DNA of 64,000 nucleotides from Erythrophleum ivorense (lineage: Eukaryota; Streptophyta; Magnoliopsida; Fabales; Fabaceae): the NCBI GenBank assembly GCA_026724425.1, contig JAIUCV010000003.1, positions 48,982,477 to 49,046,476 of the forward strand. Direction: 5' to 3'. Below, in pieces: positions 23,723 to 37,500 of the stretch. Position 1 is the first letter of the stretch; the number at the start of each line of letters is the position of its first letter. Below the pieces are notes generated by a model. That model made no database searches, was not told the DNA's origin, and saw nothing but the letters and a program-made list of their open reading frames with translations. The position numbers and the translations under genes are program-made.

Positions 23723-26700
23723 AAAGGAGACAATACATGGTGTGACCAATCAAAGAAAGCTTGGGAAAGTTGCTAAATGTAACACCATATATTTCTAGCT
23801 CATTTCACAACATTCACATGCTTCACATTCATAATTTCCATGAAAGAGCAAGAAAGGGAAATTAAAATAATGCATTTTCTTACATTGCGTCTTGTATAAA
23901 AAATCCATTCGGTGTCATGTGGATTGTGCGAACTCATATCATACATTTTCGTATTTAATTACATAAATACCACTCATTTGGATCATAAAATGTGGCCCAC
24001 AACTCATGGAACTCAAAGGAAAACTTAAAATAGGCATATTAAATTTCGAATAGATTTGACCCTTTTTCTGACCAAATTTTGGAAATTCATAACTAATTCT
24101 AGACAAATTAAAATCATACATTCTTGGTCATTCTAGAAATCTACGAATGTCTACTTCATAGTAAAAATATTTCTATACCATAATATCTATCATAGAGGAT
24201 GTTTGACATCCAAAATGGTCCAGAGGTCAGACTACTTCCTGATGCTATCACAGGATTCTGTAGCAAACTTTGAAAAAGTCCAATTAATTTCACAAAAATC
24301 CAATCCATGAAAATGATACCAATATGGAAATATGTAGATGTTAGATAGAGGGAAAAAATATTTCCACACCCGCTCAGGAAGCTCAGACCTTCGAATTCAA
24401 TAGAACAGTAACTTAGGTCGGATAAAACTCTTGATACTGGTACTTCATATCTCCCTATCTAGACCTCCAAATGAGATGCTTCTAGTTGGTATGAGTCATT
24501 GTGAATGTCTAGTTTCTTTGTATAAAATTTTATGGAAATTAGACATCATTTGAGCCCTGTGTGACAGATTTTATTTTCGAATCAAATGAATAGTGCAGCA
24601 GACCAAAATCAAAAAAATTGCCAACTTTGAAAATTTATCAAATATTTTATAAACCTTCAAAAATTATAGTCTTTAGCTTTCCAAAAATCTTTCAACAGGC
24701 TCTAAATGTCTACCAAATTTTAGATCAAGAAAAGCTCATATGGCCAAAAAGCAACATAGGGTTCTATTATGATCAATTTTGGCTTTATATAGGGTACCAA
24801 AATTGCCAAATGGATTTCCTTTGGTTTTGACACCTTTTGGGCAAGTCTAAAAGCACATGTAGGACTTGTGTGAGCTGCCCAAATAGTCTCAAACCTCATG
24901 CATCTCATTTTGGCCTTTTCATCCACACTTATACAAGTTTACATCAAACTTCTAACATGCATACCTTGGCATCATATACCCAAATTCTATTCTAGGGTTC
25001 ATACATCATATTCATACATTTATACATCACATAATATCATAATTACACATGTCTAAGGGGTCATAAACCATATACATCAAAGGGTTACATCAATTGATAC
25101 AAATATGGCCTTAAAGTAGTAAAACTCAAGCACTTGATTGTCAAACACTTTCCTTCAAGGTGGTTGGCTTCCATTACCTTGTCCATTTAGTCTACTTAGC
25201 ATATTAGGACATTGGAGAGGAGGGAATGAGATTTAAAGAATCTCAATAGCTCATCTCCCATTCAATCATACATAATATATGCAAAGCAAGCCTTAAAAAT
25301 GCATGCATGGATATCATGGAAGTCATGAACATTCAAGAAGCAAGTTTGGCATGTGAACATGTCATACAAGACATTCAAGAGCTCACCAAGTGGATGGATT
25401 GGCCTCACACTTTTCCTCATGGATTTTAGACTTGGCTCACCCATTCTTTAAGAGATTCTTGGACTCAACTATACTCTTGGAAGCCCACTTTGCCTTTGGG
25501 AGACTTTTTACTTTGTCTCAACTAATCTCAAGGGTTCTTGGCTCATCCTCACCATGGTTAAGAGTTCTTAGCCTCACCACACTCAAGCAAGCTCAAACAA
25601 ACATCATACATTCATTTGAAAACATAATATGTCATAATGAAATCATGACATATAAGATCATGCTAGCATACTTTTCATGGCTTGGAAATACACATATACA
25701 CATTCTAAGACAAGCTAAACACACATTCATGCATGAGAGAAGGTGGAGAGAGCTACCTTGCACACAATCACATACTTTTTCTCTTGAAACCCCCTCCCTT
25801 GTTTCGGCCACACACCCACAAACTTGTAGAGATGGTTTCTCTTGGCCTAGATACAATTTATGGAAACCAATTAAGTTCATGAAACAATCTCTAAGGCCAC
25901 ATAACTTGCTTAGACACTAGGTTATTCTATAAATCCCAATTATGGTCCATAAATGCACCTAATGAAGCAACACCCCCCAAATAATTTCTAGGCTCTATTC
26001 TTTCCTTTCAAATATGATTTTTGACTCCTTTTAAACCTCTTGGAGTCATCACACAATTAAAACAAAGGGCCTATCATCATGTTGCTTCTTTAGGTCATAA
26101 TATAGAACCTAAAGCACCAAATCACTTTCTATGAGTTCTAAATTTTTTCCAAGGTCTCCTCTCATTTTCATTCATCATGCATGACTCAAGAATGGCCTTA
26201 GAAAATTTTAAAACTCTCCCTAGCTACCTCAACCTTGTTTGGTCGAGACATAGGGCTTCCTTGGCCTCCTTGGAATTCTCTTTGTTTTCTTGAAGGAGGA
26301 AGCATGTGGGGAGCATCTTAGGAACCCATTTAAACTCTTAATTAGACTTAGGAATCATCACAAAAAATTAGAATTTGGAAGGAATACTTAAAACCCTAGA
26401 ATTTGCATCTTGAAATCTAATGATTTTTTGATAATTCCCTTTGCATATTCTTAATCTCTACACCCTTTTTCCTTAGATTCATGCTTGGTTCTACCTAAAA
26501 ATCATCTCCTCCTAGGGTTTCTCAAGTGGGGCAAAATGGTGGAGAAGGGAACTAAAGATGACAACAATAGGAAGAGAAATTACCTTGTTTTCTTGCTTTT
26601 CCTCACTTGAATCTGGTGTTTTTTGAGCTCCTCTCTTCAAATCCAATTTTTTTCTTGAATTTCTCCCTTGAATCAGATTTATAAACTCCATTTTAATCAA

Positions 26701-28417
26701 AGGAAATAAAGAAGAAAGGAGGAGAGGAGGTGTGGATGAAGAAAAGCATGAAAAACTACCATGGAAACATACCTTAAACATGGATTTTCTCCTCCTTTTC
26801 CTCTCCCTTTGGTGTGCCACTCTCTTAGGGTTTTTCTTTTGATTTAGGGCAGAATAATCTGAAGCTAAGTGAGGGAGAGTGTGAGGGGCCATCTATTTAT
26901 AAGAGAGGAAGAAGCACTTTTTCAAAAATTCCCATTTTGCCCTTCATTCTTAGCATTTTCGTTTCTCCTTTATTTTAGCTCTTTTTTTAGAACTGTCTTT
27001 TCCATTATGAAATTTAGGTTCCCAATTAAATAAAATGCCATTGGAATCACTCAAATCGGAGCTAAAACCTTCCTGCACGAATTCATCAAAGTTCGAGCAC
27101 ACCGACATTGGAAAACAACCACCGGAGGGGATTTAACTGTCCCAGGACTTCCCATGATTTTCAGGGCCTCTGAGAACCCTGGGGAACTCAAAAATTTCAT
27201 TTAAAAGCCCTCCTGTGTGAATTCCAAAATTTGCTTAAAATTACAAAAATGCTATTACGTCTCGTAAGCTTTTCATAAGAAATTATTTCTTCATTCTAGC
27301 TCCATTTTTCTTTCTGTCTGAGCTTAGGATTCTCATTTTTAAGAGTCTAGAATGCTTTCCAAATTTTTTGGGACCTTAACTATATCATCTCGAGGGACTT
27401 CCTTTTATATCTGGCGAATTTTGTTTATTTACAGAGAAACTATAGGTTACGTTTCTCACATTTTCTCTTGTTTTCAGAGAACTAGATGTTACACTGAATG
27501 TGTGAGACATGATTTGGGACATGTAGAGCATGATGTTGAGCTAAAATAAAGCCTAAACATGAAAGCCAAGGAGCTGAATAAAACTCATTTATTAAAGTCT
27601 AAGAATTCAGGTCCAATGCGCCTAAAGATCCATTACAAGGTGTTGGAGGCCTAATGATAGGAGCAAGATCCAAAGTAATGAAAGGAGCTCCTAATTGTTT
27701 GATCCATGAATTGAAAGACTTATAGTCAATTTATGAGAATTTGATGGCTACCAAAAGACCTTTAAATGGCATGTTAATATGCTCCTAAATAGTCCAAGAT
27801 TTTGCTAAAGTTGAAGGCCCAAAAGGAGTCCAATTGGCAGAGCTCACATGAAGCCTTATGCAACTAACATGTGATCATCAATTTAAAGACCATGTAGAAA
27901 TTTTCTATTTTAGTTGTTTGAATAAGGCTATATGGTCAAAACTTATGCTTGAAGAATAAGTTAGTTTCTTTCTTTTCCTTTTTATGGTGCCATTCTTAAC
28001 CTTCCAAATTCATGTAATAGATGGTGCTACCTTTAGGGAATTATTTTAGAAAGTTTTAAATCTCCCATTGCCTATATAAAAGCCTCATATATACTTAGAA
28101 ATAGGAGGAATAAGAGTTACATTCCTTGTATTTTTAAGAGAATACTTGACTTAGCAAAGGAGTGGTCATCCTTTGTTACGTTCCAAGGTTAAGGTTATAA
28201 GAGATGTGTTCTTTTAGAGTCTTACCTCTTGACCTACATAAATACACTTGACTTTATCAAAGGAGTGATTTACCTTTGTAGCATTTTGTGGTTAGAGTTT
28301 TAAAGGACAAGTTCCCTTAAGGTTCTATCTCTATCATCTTTTTATTTTCTTATCGGTCCTCGGGTAACTTACGTTGGTTGGGGTTCCCATAGCAGGTCAT
28401 CTAATGGGTCTCACATC
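23723..28417. mobile_element. Unclassified insertion in E1 gag, itself holding LTR A1c
   Basis: Without the nested LTR about 970 bp remain. ACCTT stands at both edges (23718-23722 and 28418-28422). Joining there links the two gag segments in one frame. The right part has a promoter look: cctatataaaagcc at 28071-28084, then U5-like text near 28170-28330. It may be an LTR or a short TRIM-like element, but the ends are not clean TG/CA, so the class is open. Confidence 0.4.
23778..27493 (-). mobile_element. Solo LTR A1c
   Basis: Starts TGTAACACC and ends AGATGTTACA, 3716 bp, with duplication CTAAA (23773-23777) and CTGAA (27494-27498), one change. It carries the stem-loop (25227-25245), the minisatellite (25400-25580) and the donor-like motif (reverse of aaggtagctctctcc near 25750). 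The 176- and 126-codon frames inside have low-complexity, unrelated composition and are not genes. Confidence 0.9.
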
Positions 28418-28422
28418 ACCTT

Positions 28423-29215
28423 GATCCTCTAGAGTATTACTCTATCTCTAATCTCTAGCAACAACCCTTTCTCTAGCCTGTCAGCTCTTTATTGCTCATC
28501 ACCATGCTACTGAAAGTAAGATGAATATCTACAGAGCTTTAAGAACTTGGCAACATACTAGTCCATAGACATGTTCTTGGTCTATTTCAATAATATAAAC
28601 TCTAATTCCTTCTCATCCTAAATGGAGTTAGGGAAGTACTTCTCATAAAATGCTCATAAAAATGTTTCCTAGTTAATTGAGAGGTTCTTTCACTTCAAGA
28701 TTAGTTTAGTGCTCCTCCACCAATAATCATCTTCCTTTTCTAGCTGAAAAATGGCCATCATAGCCTTCTACTCAGATGTACACTCTATGACTTTGAAAAT
28801 CTTTACTAAATGCATTATCCAGACCTCAACTTTCTCTATATTCAATTCACAATCAAATGAGGGAGGCCTATATTTCTTGAACTATGCTATAATCTGCAAA
28901 ATAGTAGGCTGTGGTTGGGTAGAAGGCATATGAGCTAGTGGAGTCTGAGAGTTTGTTAATTTTGAGGGACCTGGCTAGAAGGATTTGCTTCTAAATTCTA
29001 AGGATGATCTAAGTGCTATGGTTGGGGAGGATTAGGCCTTTCATTCTCTTTCTGAGTGAGCCTCTCTTGTAGCTATATAATTACTTCCTGTTGTTATTGC
29101 ATTATAGCTTGTTGTTGATCTAAGTAAGCCATAATAGCCTACAGGGCTATAGCCGTAGGATCAATGGGCTCTTCTTTAAAAGCTTTGGAAGGCCTACCTC
29201 TCCTAGTGTAACCAT
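28423..29215 (-). pseudogene. E1 gag domain remnant
   Basis: The minus strand reads AFYEKYFPNS, DEKELEFILLK, KNMSMD, YVAKFLKL and LEKGLLLEIRDRV, matching the retrotransposon gag domain that forms the particle around element RNA. A possible start MVTLGEVGLP lies near 29212. Stops and frameshifts are frequent. It is placed correctly between the primer site (29359-29370) and the zinc knuckle (about 23375), with an insertion between. Confidence 0.82.
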
Positions 29216-29358
29216 CTTATCTGGAACAATTCAAACAAAATTCCACATGAAACATGTATATATGCCACAACTCAACACTCAAGACATCCTATATATGTCA
29301 TATATGATCGAAATTCACATTCTCAAGCCATACCTAACATAAGAATACTTAAACCATT

Positions 29359-29370
29359 GCTCTGATACAA
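29359..29370 (-). promoter_or_regulatory. E1 primer-binding site, tRNA-iMet type
   Basis: The minus strand reads TTGTATCAGAGC, one base from the standard TGGTATCAGAGC complementary to initiator-methionine tRNA. It lies six bases inside the 5' LTR edge at 29377. This fixes the direction of the element. Confidence 0.9.
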
Positions 29371-29376
29371 CTAAAA

Positions 29377-31263
29377 TGTCATACCTAGTTTTATATAGCT
29401 CACTCATGCCATCTATGGAATTAGAGGCAAAGTTTGCAACCATTTTTTGAATTTTTAACATAAAAAATGGCTCGTTTATATGTCATACAAAGCTATAGGG
29501 ATTCAAATTTAGTTCTTTCTTTTCCCTAGTTCCTATTTATCACAAACAAACTTGTTTAGGTCCATTTTATCATGAATATCATGTGGAATACCTTAGGAAT
29601 GTGATAAACCTGAAATTACATACACACCATAATTTTGCTCTAATTTTGAAAATTCATAACTTGGGCTACAAAACTCTGATTTGCACAAATTAGATGTCTA
29701 TGGAAAGATCAGGATATAAATACAAAAGATTAATGAAAAAAAGTTCATTTGATCTATGAAATTCTAATGGAATAGTAACCAATGCAATTCTAGACTCATA
29801 TAGCAAACCGTAATTTCAAAAATGCATATTTTTAACTATACAACTCTGATTTATGTAAACTCAGTGGCCATGAAAAGCTTATAATGCCAACTATATGCCT
29901 ATAAAATTTCTTAAGTATTGTAGTTCATTTAGACTCTCAAATATATAGAATATCATAACTAACCATATGAACAGTACATGGCCTAAATAAAAATTCTACA
30001 GAATTTTGGAAATTTATGAAATATTTTGTATAACTCTAAAAATTATGGTTCTTGCTTGGCATAAAGCTCTACTAAGGGTCTAATTGCATGCTAAATCTCA
30101 TACTTAAACTAGGTTATTTTGACCATTTTTGACATTGGAGTTGTTTAAGCCTCTTTTAGAACAAAGTTTAGAATCAAATTGGACCATTTGGTATCCAATT
30201 GATTTTTCTTCTACTTTGAGCACATTTCATTCATCCTAAATGACATTTCTAACCATTCCATTGCATGCTAGAAAGCTTGGATCAAAATTTGACCCATTGA
30301 CATCCAAGTTTACACATATCCATAATAGCACCATATATGTCCTTTACTACATTCATGCTAATGTATTACCATAATTTGCTATACAGCAGAGTATTCTAGC
30401 TTATACATATGGTCTCATCATCAAACATGGAAGATATACATTGTTTGACATCATACACCATTAAGGATACAAAAGAATGTCACAATACTACATACATTAA
30501 AAGTTAATACATGTAACATCAGTAATACAACATTTTTAGTATTTAGGTCTTCTCAACATCCTTGCTTTGATTTAGGGACCCTGAAAATGGTTAGTGGAAG
30601 CATGGTAGTAAGATTTTAGGAGAATTTTAATAGTTAATCCCAACTAATTCAATGCACACATATGGGAACTCTAGGTGTTGGTTCAGAAGCCTCAAAGTTT
30701 ATTCTGGCCTTGTGAGAGATGGCGTGACCTAAATATGGAAGAAAAGAGGTGAATTATAAACTTTTTAAAAATTTTCATTATACCTTTCCACTTCAATTCC
30801 TCTATTTATGTTCATTTTAACTCCTTTTTTTATAATTGTCATTTTCATATAAAAATTAGGTCTTCTAGCTTATTAAAAACATTTACTTTTAATTTTAAAC
30901 TATCATGAATTATCTGGTCAAAGTTTGGGTCAACCAATGGCCTAAAATGCACACTGAAAGGGTTTTGGCCATTTTGAGGATTCTTATATTTTTTAGGACT
31001 TTTGAGAGTTTTGGAAAACTCAATTTTATCATTTAAAGTTTTTTCCTTTGAATTTCTAAAAAGTTGCCTGAAATTGTGATTTTGCCACTGCCTTTTCGAT
31101 TAAATTTATTTAGTCATTCTAGCTCTGATTCCAAACCATCTTTAACCTTGTACCCTCATTTTTAGATGCCTAGAGCATTATTCTAACTTTATTTAACCTT
31201 ATTTCATTTTATTTTGGGGTCTTCATTGGTTTCAATTCAATTTTAGGAAAATTGGGTATTACA
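29377..31263 (-). repeat. E1 5' LTR (internally deleted)
   Basis: TGTCATACCTAG to GGTATTACA, 1887 bp. It aligns with the scattered 3' LTR, except for a deletion of about 1.4 kb at about 30660, where 'caatgcacacatat' joins 'gggaactctagg'. The stem-loop is present in weakened form (30609-30629). Confidence 0.88.
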
Positions 31264-31533
31264 CTTCTAAGTGTATGAAAATCATTAAATGACCTAGAAA
31301 ACCTAAATGAACTTAAACAAGAGATTTTAGGACTAGACTACGGATTTGATAGTATAGATTCATGAAATTTGCAATGTAGAATGGATTGATTCACTTGTAG
31401 AATATGAATATACCTACCAGTTTTGTATAACTACATTAGGACTTATTCTTGATTGAGCTTCTAAATAGGTTGCATGAGTAATGATGGAATAGTTAGGGTA
31501 TGCTTATAGGTAATTCTAAATTAGAGTCCTAGG
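31264..31533 (+). mobile_element. LTR B2, right part (truncated)
   Basis: After the second CTTCT the text continues as B1 does from 13673 (aagtgtatg, cctaaatgaac, ggattgattc). It stops at 31533, about 300 bp short of the B1 end, where an LTR with unmatched flanks begins. Confidence 0.78.
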
Positions 31534-34500
31534 TGTAGCACCATATTTATCTAGCATCAATTTTATACCAACACTAGTTAAAAGTATCAATTTAAATTCA
31601 TTTTCAAGAAATTCACACTTTAGATAGCGGAAATAACCGATATTATAAGCCAAAATAATTCAATTTTAATTATATGGACCATTTCTCCTTACCAACATTT
31701 TCTTCCATCCATAATATACTTAGTGGACTAGAAACATCACAATTCAAAGCCTCCATTTTAGGTTTGGAGTAAGCAACACAAATTCAAGACCATACTTGAA
31801 CTTTCCTTAAATTTATAATCTATTACAAATTTTGGAAAATCACAATTAATTCTAAAAAAATATAAATCTTGTAAATTATACTATTATGGAAAGATCAAGA
31901 TGTCATCTAACTACTATAAAAATTTCATATCAAAACAACTAGGTTTGCCCTACAAAATTCAATGGAACAATACCACTAGTCACTAACACATCTTGTAGCT
32001 GAACCTAAACTTCAAAAATTCATATCTTTCTTTATAGAGCTCCAAATGGGGTGCACTCAGTGGCTATGGCAAGATGAAACCTAATTGCTATAAAACTTTC
32101 AAGGGCATATGAGTTCATTTGGGCCATAAAAATCCATTGCATATCAGAAGCTGCTATAGTATTCAGGCACCACTAAACCTCTAAATTCAAAAATTCATAA
32201 CTCTCTTTATACAATTGGTTTTCATGCAAACATATTGGTCCTAGAAAGCTTATAGTGTTAGCTATATATTTGTAAAATTTTATGAGTATTGGATTTCATT
32301 TGGCTCTTGAATAACATAGAAATGCAAATTGACTATATGAACAGTAACTAAGGCAATTTTATATAATTTAGCCAACTTTGAAAATTCATAATAAATTCTC
32401 TATAGCTCCAAAAATAATACTCTTTAGCTTTATAAAAAGCTTTATATAAGATCTATAGTCATGCGAAATTTTATGCATCAAATCATTCATTTGGTCAGTT
32501 TGTGGCTCAACTCAAGATTATGTCATATTTTGCAACCATAATGGGGTCAAATGGTATCAATTAACCTTCTAGCCATTCTATAACCACATGAACATGTCCC
32601 AAAGCATAAATGCAATATATAATAGCTTCTTAAATGGTCCATAACATTATACATCTCAAAATCACCTTCCTAGTTGCTCTTATACACATGTATACCAAGG
32701 CTTCAAGATGTCAAACATGCACATACTCATTCATTTGACTTCAACATTGGTTCATACATCATATTTGCATATATTTGCTTGTGCTTAATGATTTACATCT
32801 CATAAACATCATATATATACAAACTTTGCCATCAAAATACATCAATTCTCTATTCTATTGTCAAAGTTTCATTCTTCAACGTACTTGGCCTCCATTTATT
32901 GCTCTATTTGGCTTACCTAGACATGGTTAGACATATGTGGGAGAAGAGTGAGATTCAAAGAATTTCAATAGCTATTTACCCTTTCAAACATACATATAGG
33001 ATATATTTTTATGTCATCGAATGCATGCATGCCATAAAAGCTTCTAATGTACATACATAAACATATTTCTATATCTCATAAACTCATACAAGTTAAACAT
33101 AGGCTCTAAAGGATGTTGGTTTAGCCTCACCCAATTTACTTAGGACTTTTGGATTTGTCTCACCTACTTTAAGGGACTTTTGACTTAGTCTCAGTCTTTT
33201 TTAAGACTTTTCTTACCCATTCTTAGGGACTTTTGGCATCTCTTCACCCATTCAAAGAAAATTTTGACATAACCTCACCTATTTAAGCCATCTTGCGTTT
33301 AAAACATGTTTTTGTAACACCATAACTTCTAGCTCATTTGATGCCATATATAAGCTTTGTATTATCAATCCCACAAGATCATATGAAAAGGGGATGAAAA
33401 TAATAAACTTTTTCCGCGTTGCGTTATGTCAAAAAATTCAATTTGATGTCACGTGGATTGTGTGAGCTCATACTATACTTCCTCATATTTAATTTCATTA
33501 TTACAACTCATTTGTATCACAAAAACATGCCTACAATCCATGGAAACCGAAATGGAGCTCAAAATAAACAAGCACATTTTCGGCCAGATTTGCTCCATTT
33601 TCTGACCCAATTTTGAAAAATTATAACTAAATCTACAAAATTTGAAATCATGCAATCTTCATCATTATGGAAACCTTAGGATGTCTACTTCACACTAAAA
33701 ATATGCTCAGGTCATAAAATTCATCACACAGGATGTTTGACATCTAAAAAGCTATAGAGTCGCTGTGGCTACCTGGGCTGTTGTTCAGTTTATTGATACA
33801 AATTTCTGAAATTCATAACTAATTATATAAAAATCGAAATCACACACATTCGATCATTCTAGAAATCTACAAATGTTAAATTGATACTAAAAATAATTCC
33901 AGAATGAAACAGATACGTTTAGTTAGCTAGATCCTATGGAACAGTAACTGGACTCATGGGGCGCTACTGATGCTGACAATTAAGTTCAAACATGCATAAC
34001 TCACTGCTCAGACCTCCAAATGAGGTGATCTCAGCGGCCACAGAAAGGTTATGACCTCTAGTTTATGCATTAAAATTTCATAAGCATTGGACACCATTTG
34101 GGCATCGGGTGACACAAATTCAAAACTGCCAGTATAAACAGTACCCATACCAGAATCCATGAAAAATCCCAACTTTGAAAATTCATCAAATATTCTCGAG
34201 GTCTCTAAAAATTATGATCTTTAGCTTCCCAAAAAGATCTTAATGAGACCTAATTACATGTGAAATTCCAGACCAAGACTAACTCATTTAACCAAAAAGT
34301 GATATAAGATTCCATAATGGTCAAATTTGGCTCCATATGAGGTACCAAACTTGCCAAATGGTCTTCCCTTAGTGTTGGCACCTTTTGAGCAAGTCTAAAA
34401 GCATTTTTAAGACTTGTGTGAGCTATCCAAATGGTCCCAAACCTTATGCATCTCATTTTGGCCTTTTCATCCTCACTTATACACATTTGCATCAGACTTC

Positions 34501-37500
34501 CAATTTGCATAACTTGGCATTACATACCCAAATTCATTTCTAAAGTTCATACATCATATCCATACATGTATACATCACATAATATCATATTTACATGTGT
34601 CTCAAGGGTCATGTGTCATTTACAATAATCATATACATCATTGAACATCATTATGATTCAAAAAGGGTAAAAGCTAGACATATGAATGTCAATCTCTCTT
34701 CTTCAATGTTGTTGGCTCCCATTAGCATATCCACTTAGTTCACCTAGCATTTTAGAGCATTGGAGAGGAGGGGATGAGATTCAAAGAATCCCAATAGCTC
34801 ATCTCCCATTCAATCATACATAATATGTACAAAGCTAGCTTTTCAAATGCATGTATGGAAAAATAGAAGCTATGGACATTTTAAAAGAAAACTTGGCATA
34901 TGAACAATTTATACAAGACATCCAAGAGTGCACCAAGTGCTTGGATTGGCCTCACACTTCTCTTCATGGATTTTGGACTTGCCTCACCCATTCTTTGAGC
35001 ACTTTGGACTCAACCATACTCTTGGGAGCCTACTTGGCTTTTGGGAGACTCTTCACTTTGTCTCAACCAAGCTCAAGGGTTCTTAGCTCATCCTCACCAA
35101 AGGGAAGAGTTCTTGGCCTCTCCACACTCAAGCAAACTCAGACAAATATCATGTGCTCATTTGAAACATAACATGGCATCAAGGATCATGGAATATAAAG
35201 GCATGCTAGCATACTTTTCTTAGCTTGAAAATACTCATACACACATTCTAAAACAAGCTAAACACACATCCATGCATGAGAGAAGATGGAGAGAGCTACC
35301 TTGCATAATTTCACACACTTTTTCCTTATCTTTCAAGCCTTCTCTTTCGGCCACACACCTACAATTTAGTGGAGATAGTTTCTCTTGGCCTAGATACAAT
35401 TTATGGGAGCCAATTAAGTCTATGAAACATATTCTAAGGCTACATCACTTGATAAAACACTAGATTGCTCTATAGGCTCTATTATGGTCTATAATCACAC
35501 CTAATGAAGTAACACCCATCAAATGACTTCTAGGCCTCATTCTTTCTTTTCAATTATGATTCTTGACTCCTTTTAAACCTCTTGGAGTCATCACATCATT
35601 AAAACAAAGGGCCTAGCATCATGTTACTTCTTTAGGTCCTAATATGGAACCTATGGCACCAATTCACTTTCTTTGAGTTCTAATTTTTTTCTAAGGCCTC
35701 TACTCATCTTCACTCATCACATATGACTCAAGAATAGCCTTAGAAAAATTTAAAACTCTCCCTAGCTATAGGAACTTGCCTAGGCTGAGATTATGGGGGG
35801 AAGAAGAGTTCATGGCCTTTTTGATGTTTCCTTGATGGGAGACACACTTGGGAGACTTCTTAGAGGTCTTAGGAGCTCAATCAAACACTCATATATGCTA
35901 GGGAATGTATGAATCAAATCAATTTTTACAATCCCTTCAAATGCACTATACTTTTTCTACTTAGAGTTCATTAATTTTTCTTGCAATTTCTTCGCTTTCT
36001 TGGATGGGAGGTGCATGTGGGAAGCTCTCTAGGGGTCTTAGGAGCATGTTTAAATATTCAATTAAGTCTAAGAACATTCATATAAAATCATATTTGCAAT
36101 GGAGCATTTGAATCCCTAATGGTTCTATCTTGTCTCCTAATGCTCCTTTCTTGATTTTATTGGTTCCTTCTTAATCTTTGCCATCTAAAACCTCTAATCC
36201 CTCCATAAATTGGATAGAAATCAGCCCATAAGACTTGGGCTCATGGTGGTCAAATTCGTGCAAGAGGAAGGGGGAGGGAGAAACTACCAAAGAATGGAAG
36301 TTTTACCTTGTTTTCTTGCTTCCTTTGTCTTGTTCTTCCACTTGGTTGGCTTACTCCCTCAATTTTTGAAATTTCCCTCTCTATTCTGCCCCAAAAACAG
36401 CACCAAACTCTCCATTAAAATCATAGAAAGAAAGCTTGAGAGGAGAGGAGCAAGGTTCAAGAAGGAAGGATATAGAATTTCTTAAAGTTTCTTACCTTTT
36501 CTTGAATTTCTTCCTCGAAAATCCTCCTCCTCTTGTGCGCCTAAGAAGCTGGAGTTTTCCTCTGAAATTGGGCAGAAGCAAGTCGGTCTTAGAGAGGAGA
36601 GAAATAATGTGGCATATAAAGAAGCTTCCTTTAACACTTTAATGCCAAATTTTGCCCTTCGTTCTTAGCATTTTCGTTTCTCCTTTGTTTTAGCTCCTTT
36701 TTGAGAACTATCTTTTCCATCATAACAAATAGGTTCCCAATTTAATAAAATGCCTTTGAAATCACTCAAATCGGAGCTAAAACCTTCCCGAACGAATCGA
36801 TCAAAGTTTAGGTCAACCGACATCTGAAAAAGTACACCGGAGGGGTTTTACCGGTCCCGGGGCTTCCTATGGTTTTTGGGGCCTCTGAGAACCCTAGGCA
36901 ACTCAAAATTTCCATTTAAAAAGCCCTCCTGTGAGTTTTTCAAAAAGTGCCCATATTTACGAAAATGTCACTGGCCTTTCGGCAAATTTATTGAATCACT
37001 CTGGCCTTAATTTCTGGGCAACTCAAGGCTCAAATCCTCATTTTCTATTATTTAAAATTTTATCATAATTTTATTTGGCCCCAATTCCTTCTATTTTAGG
37101 GACTTCCTTTTGTATCTGGCCCATTTTTTACGTTTACGGAGAACCGAATATTGTGTTTCTCACGTTTATGAAGAGATCAGATGTTACAATTTTCAAGAAG
37201 CATGATGGTACCATAGCATTTCATCAAAACCTATAAATATATCTCATGGTTCAAACATACACACAAGCATCCAATAACAATTAAACATTCAATACATGCA
37301 TGTAAGAAAGATTAGAAAGCTACCTTGAAACAAGAACACAAACTTTTCTCCCTTGGATATTTCTTCCACTTTTCAACCACACAGCCACAATTAGGAGAAG
37401 CTTGATTCACTTGGACTAGACACATCAAATGAGACATAATTCCATCATTGGAACAAGTTCTAACTTTACACAAACTCTATGCAAGCTTACTTTATCGTAT

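Larger units (their letters stand above)
8768..31263 (-). mobile_element. E1: complete but degenerate Ty3/gypsy retrotransposon
   Basis: The element runs from TGTCATACC (8768) to GGTATTACA (31263) and is flanked by the 5-bp duplication CTTCT (8763-8767 and 31264-31268). On the minus strand the order is 5' LTR (29377-31263), primer site, gag, protease, reverse transcriptase, RNase H, integrase, polypurine tract (20179-20190), 3' LTR (20178 down to 8768). Later insertions split the 3' LTR (9862-14265; 14282-17941) and gag (about 23723-28417). The uninterrupted 3' LTR would be about 3.34 kb. The 5' LTR is 1887 bp because about 1.4 kb, equivalent to 18133-19567, is deleted. All reading frames carry stops, so it is not autonomous. 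Confidence 0.9.

Noticed and set aside
25390..25920. 176-codon open frame on the plus strand in LTR A1c
   Set aside because: It spans the minisatellite and the stem-loop side of an LTR; the equivalent frames in the other LTRs are broken, and there is no protein-family signal.
26512..26892. 126-codon open frame on the minus strand
   Set aside because: Low-complexity Ser/Leu/Lys-rich translation of an LTR purine tract; not kept in A1d.
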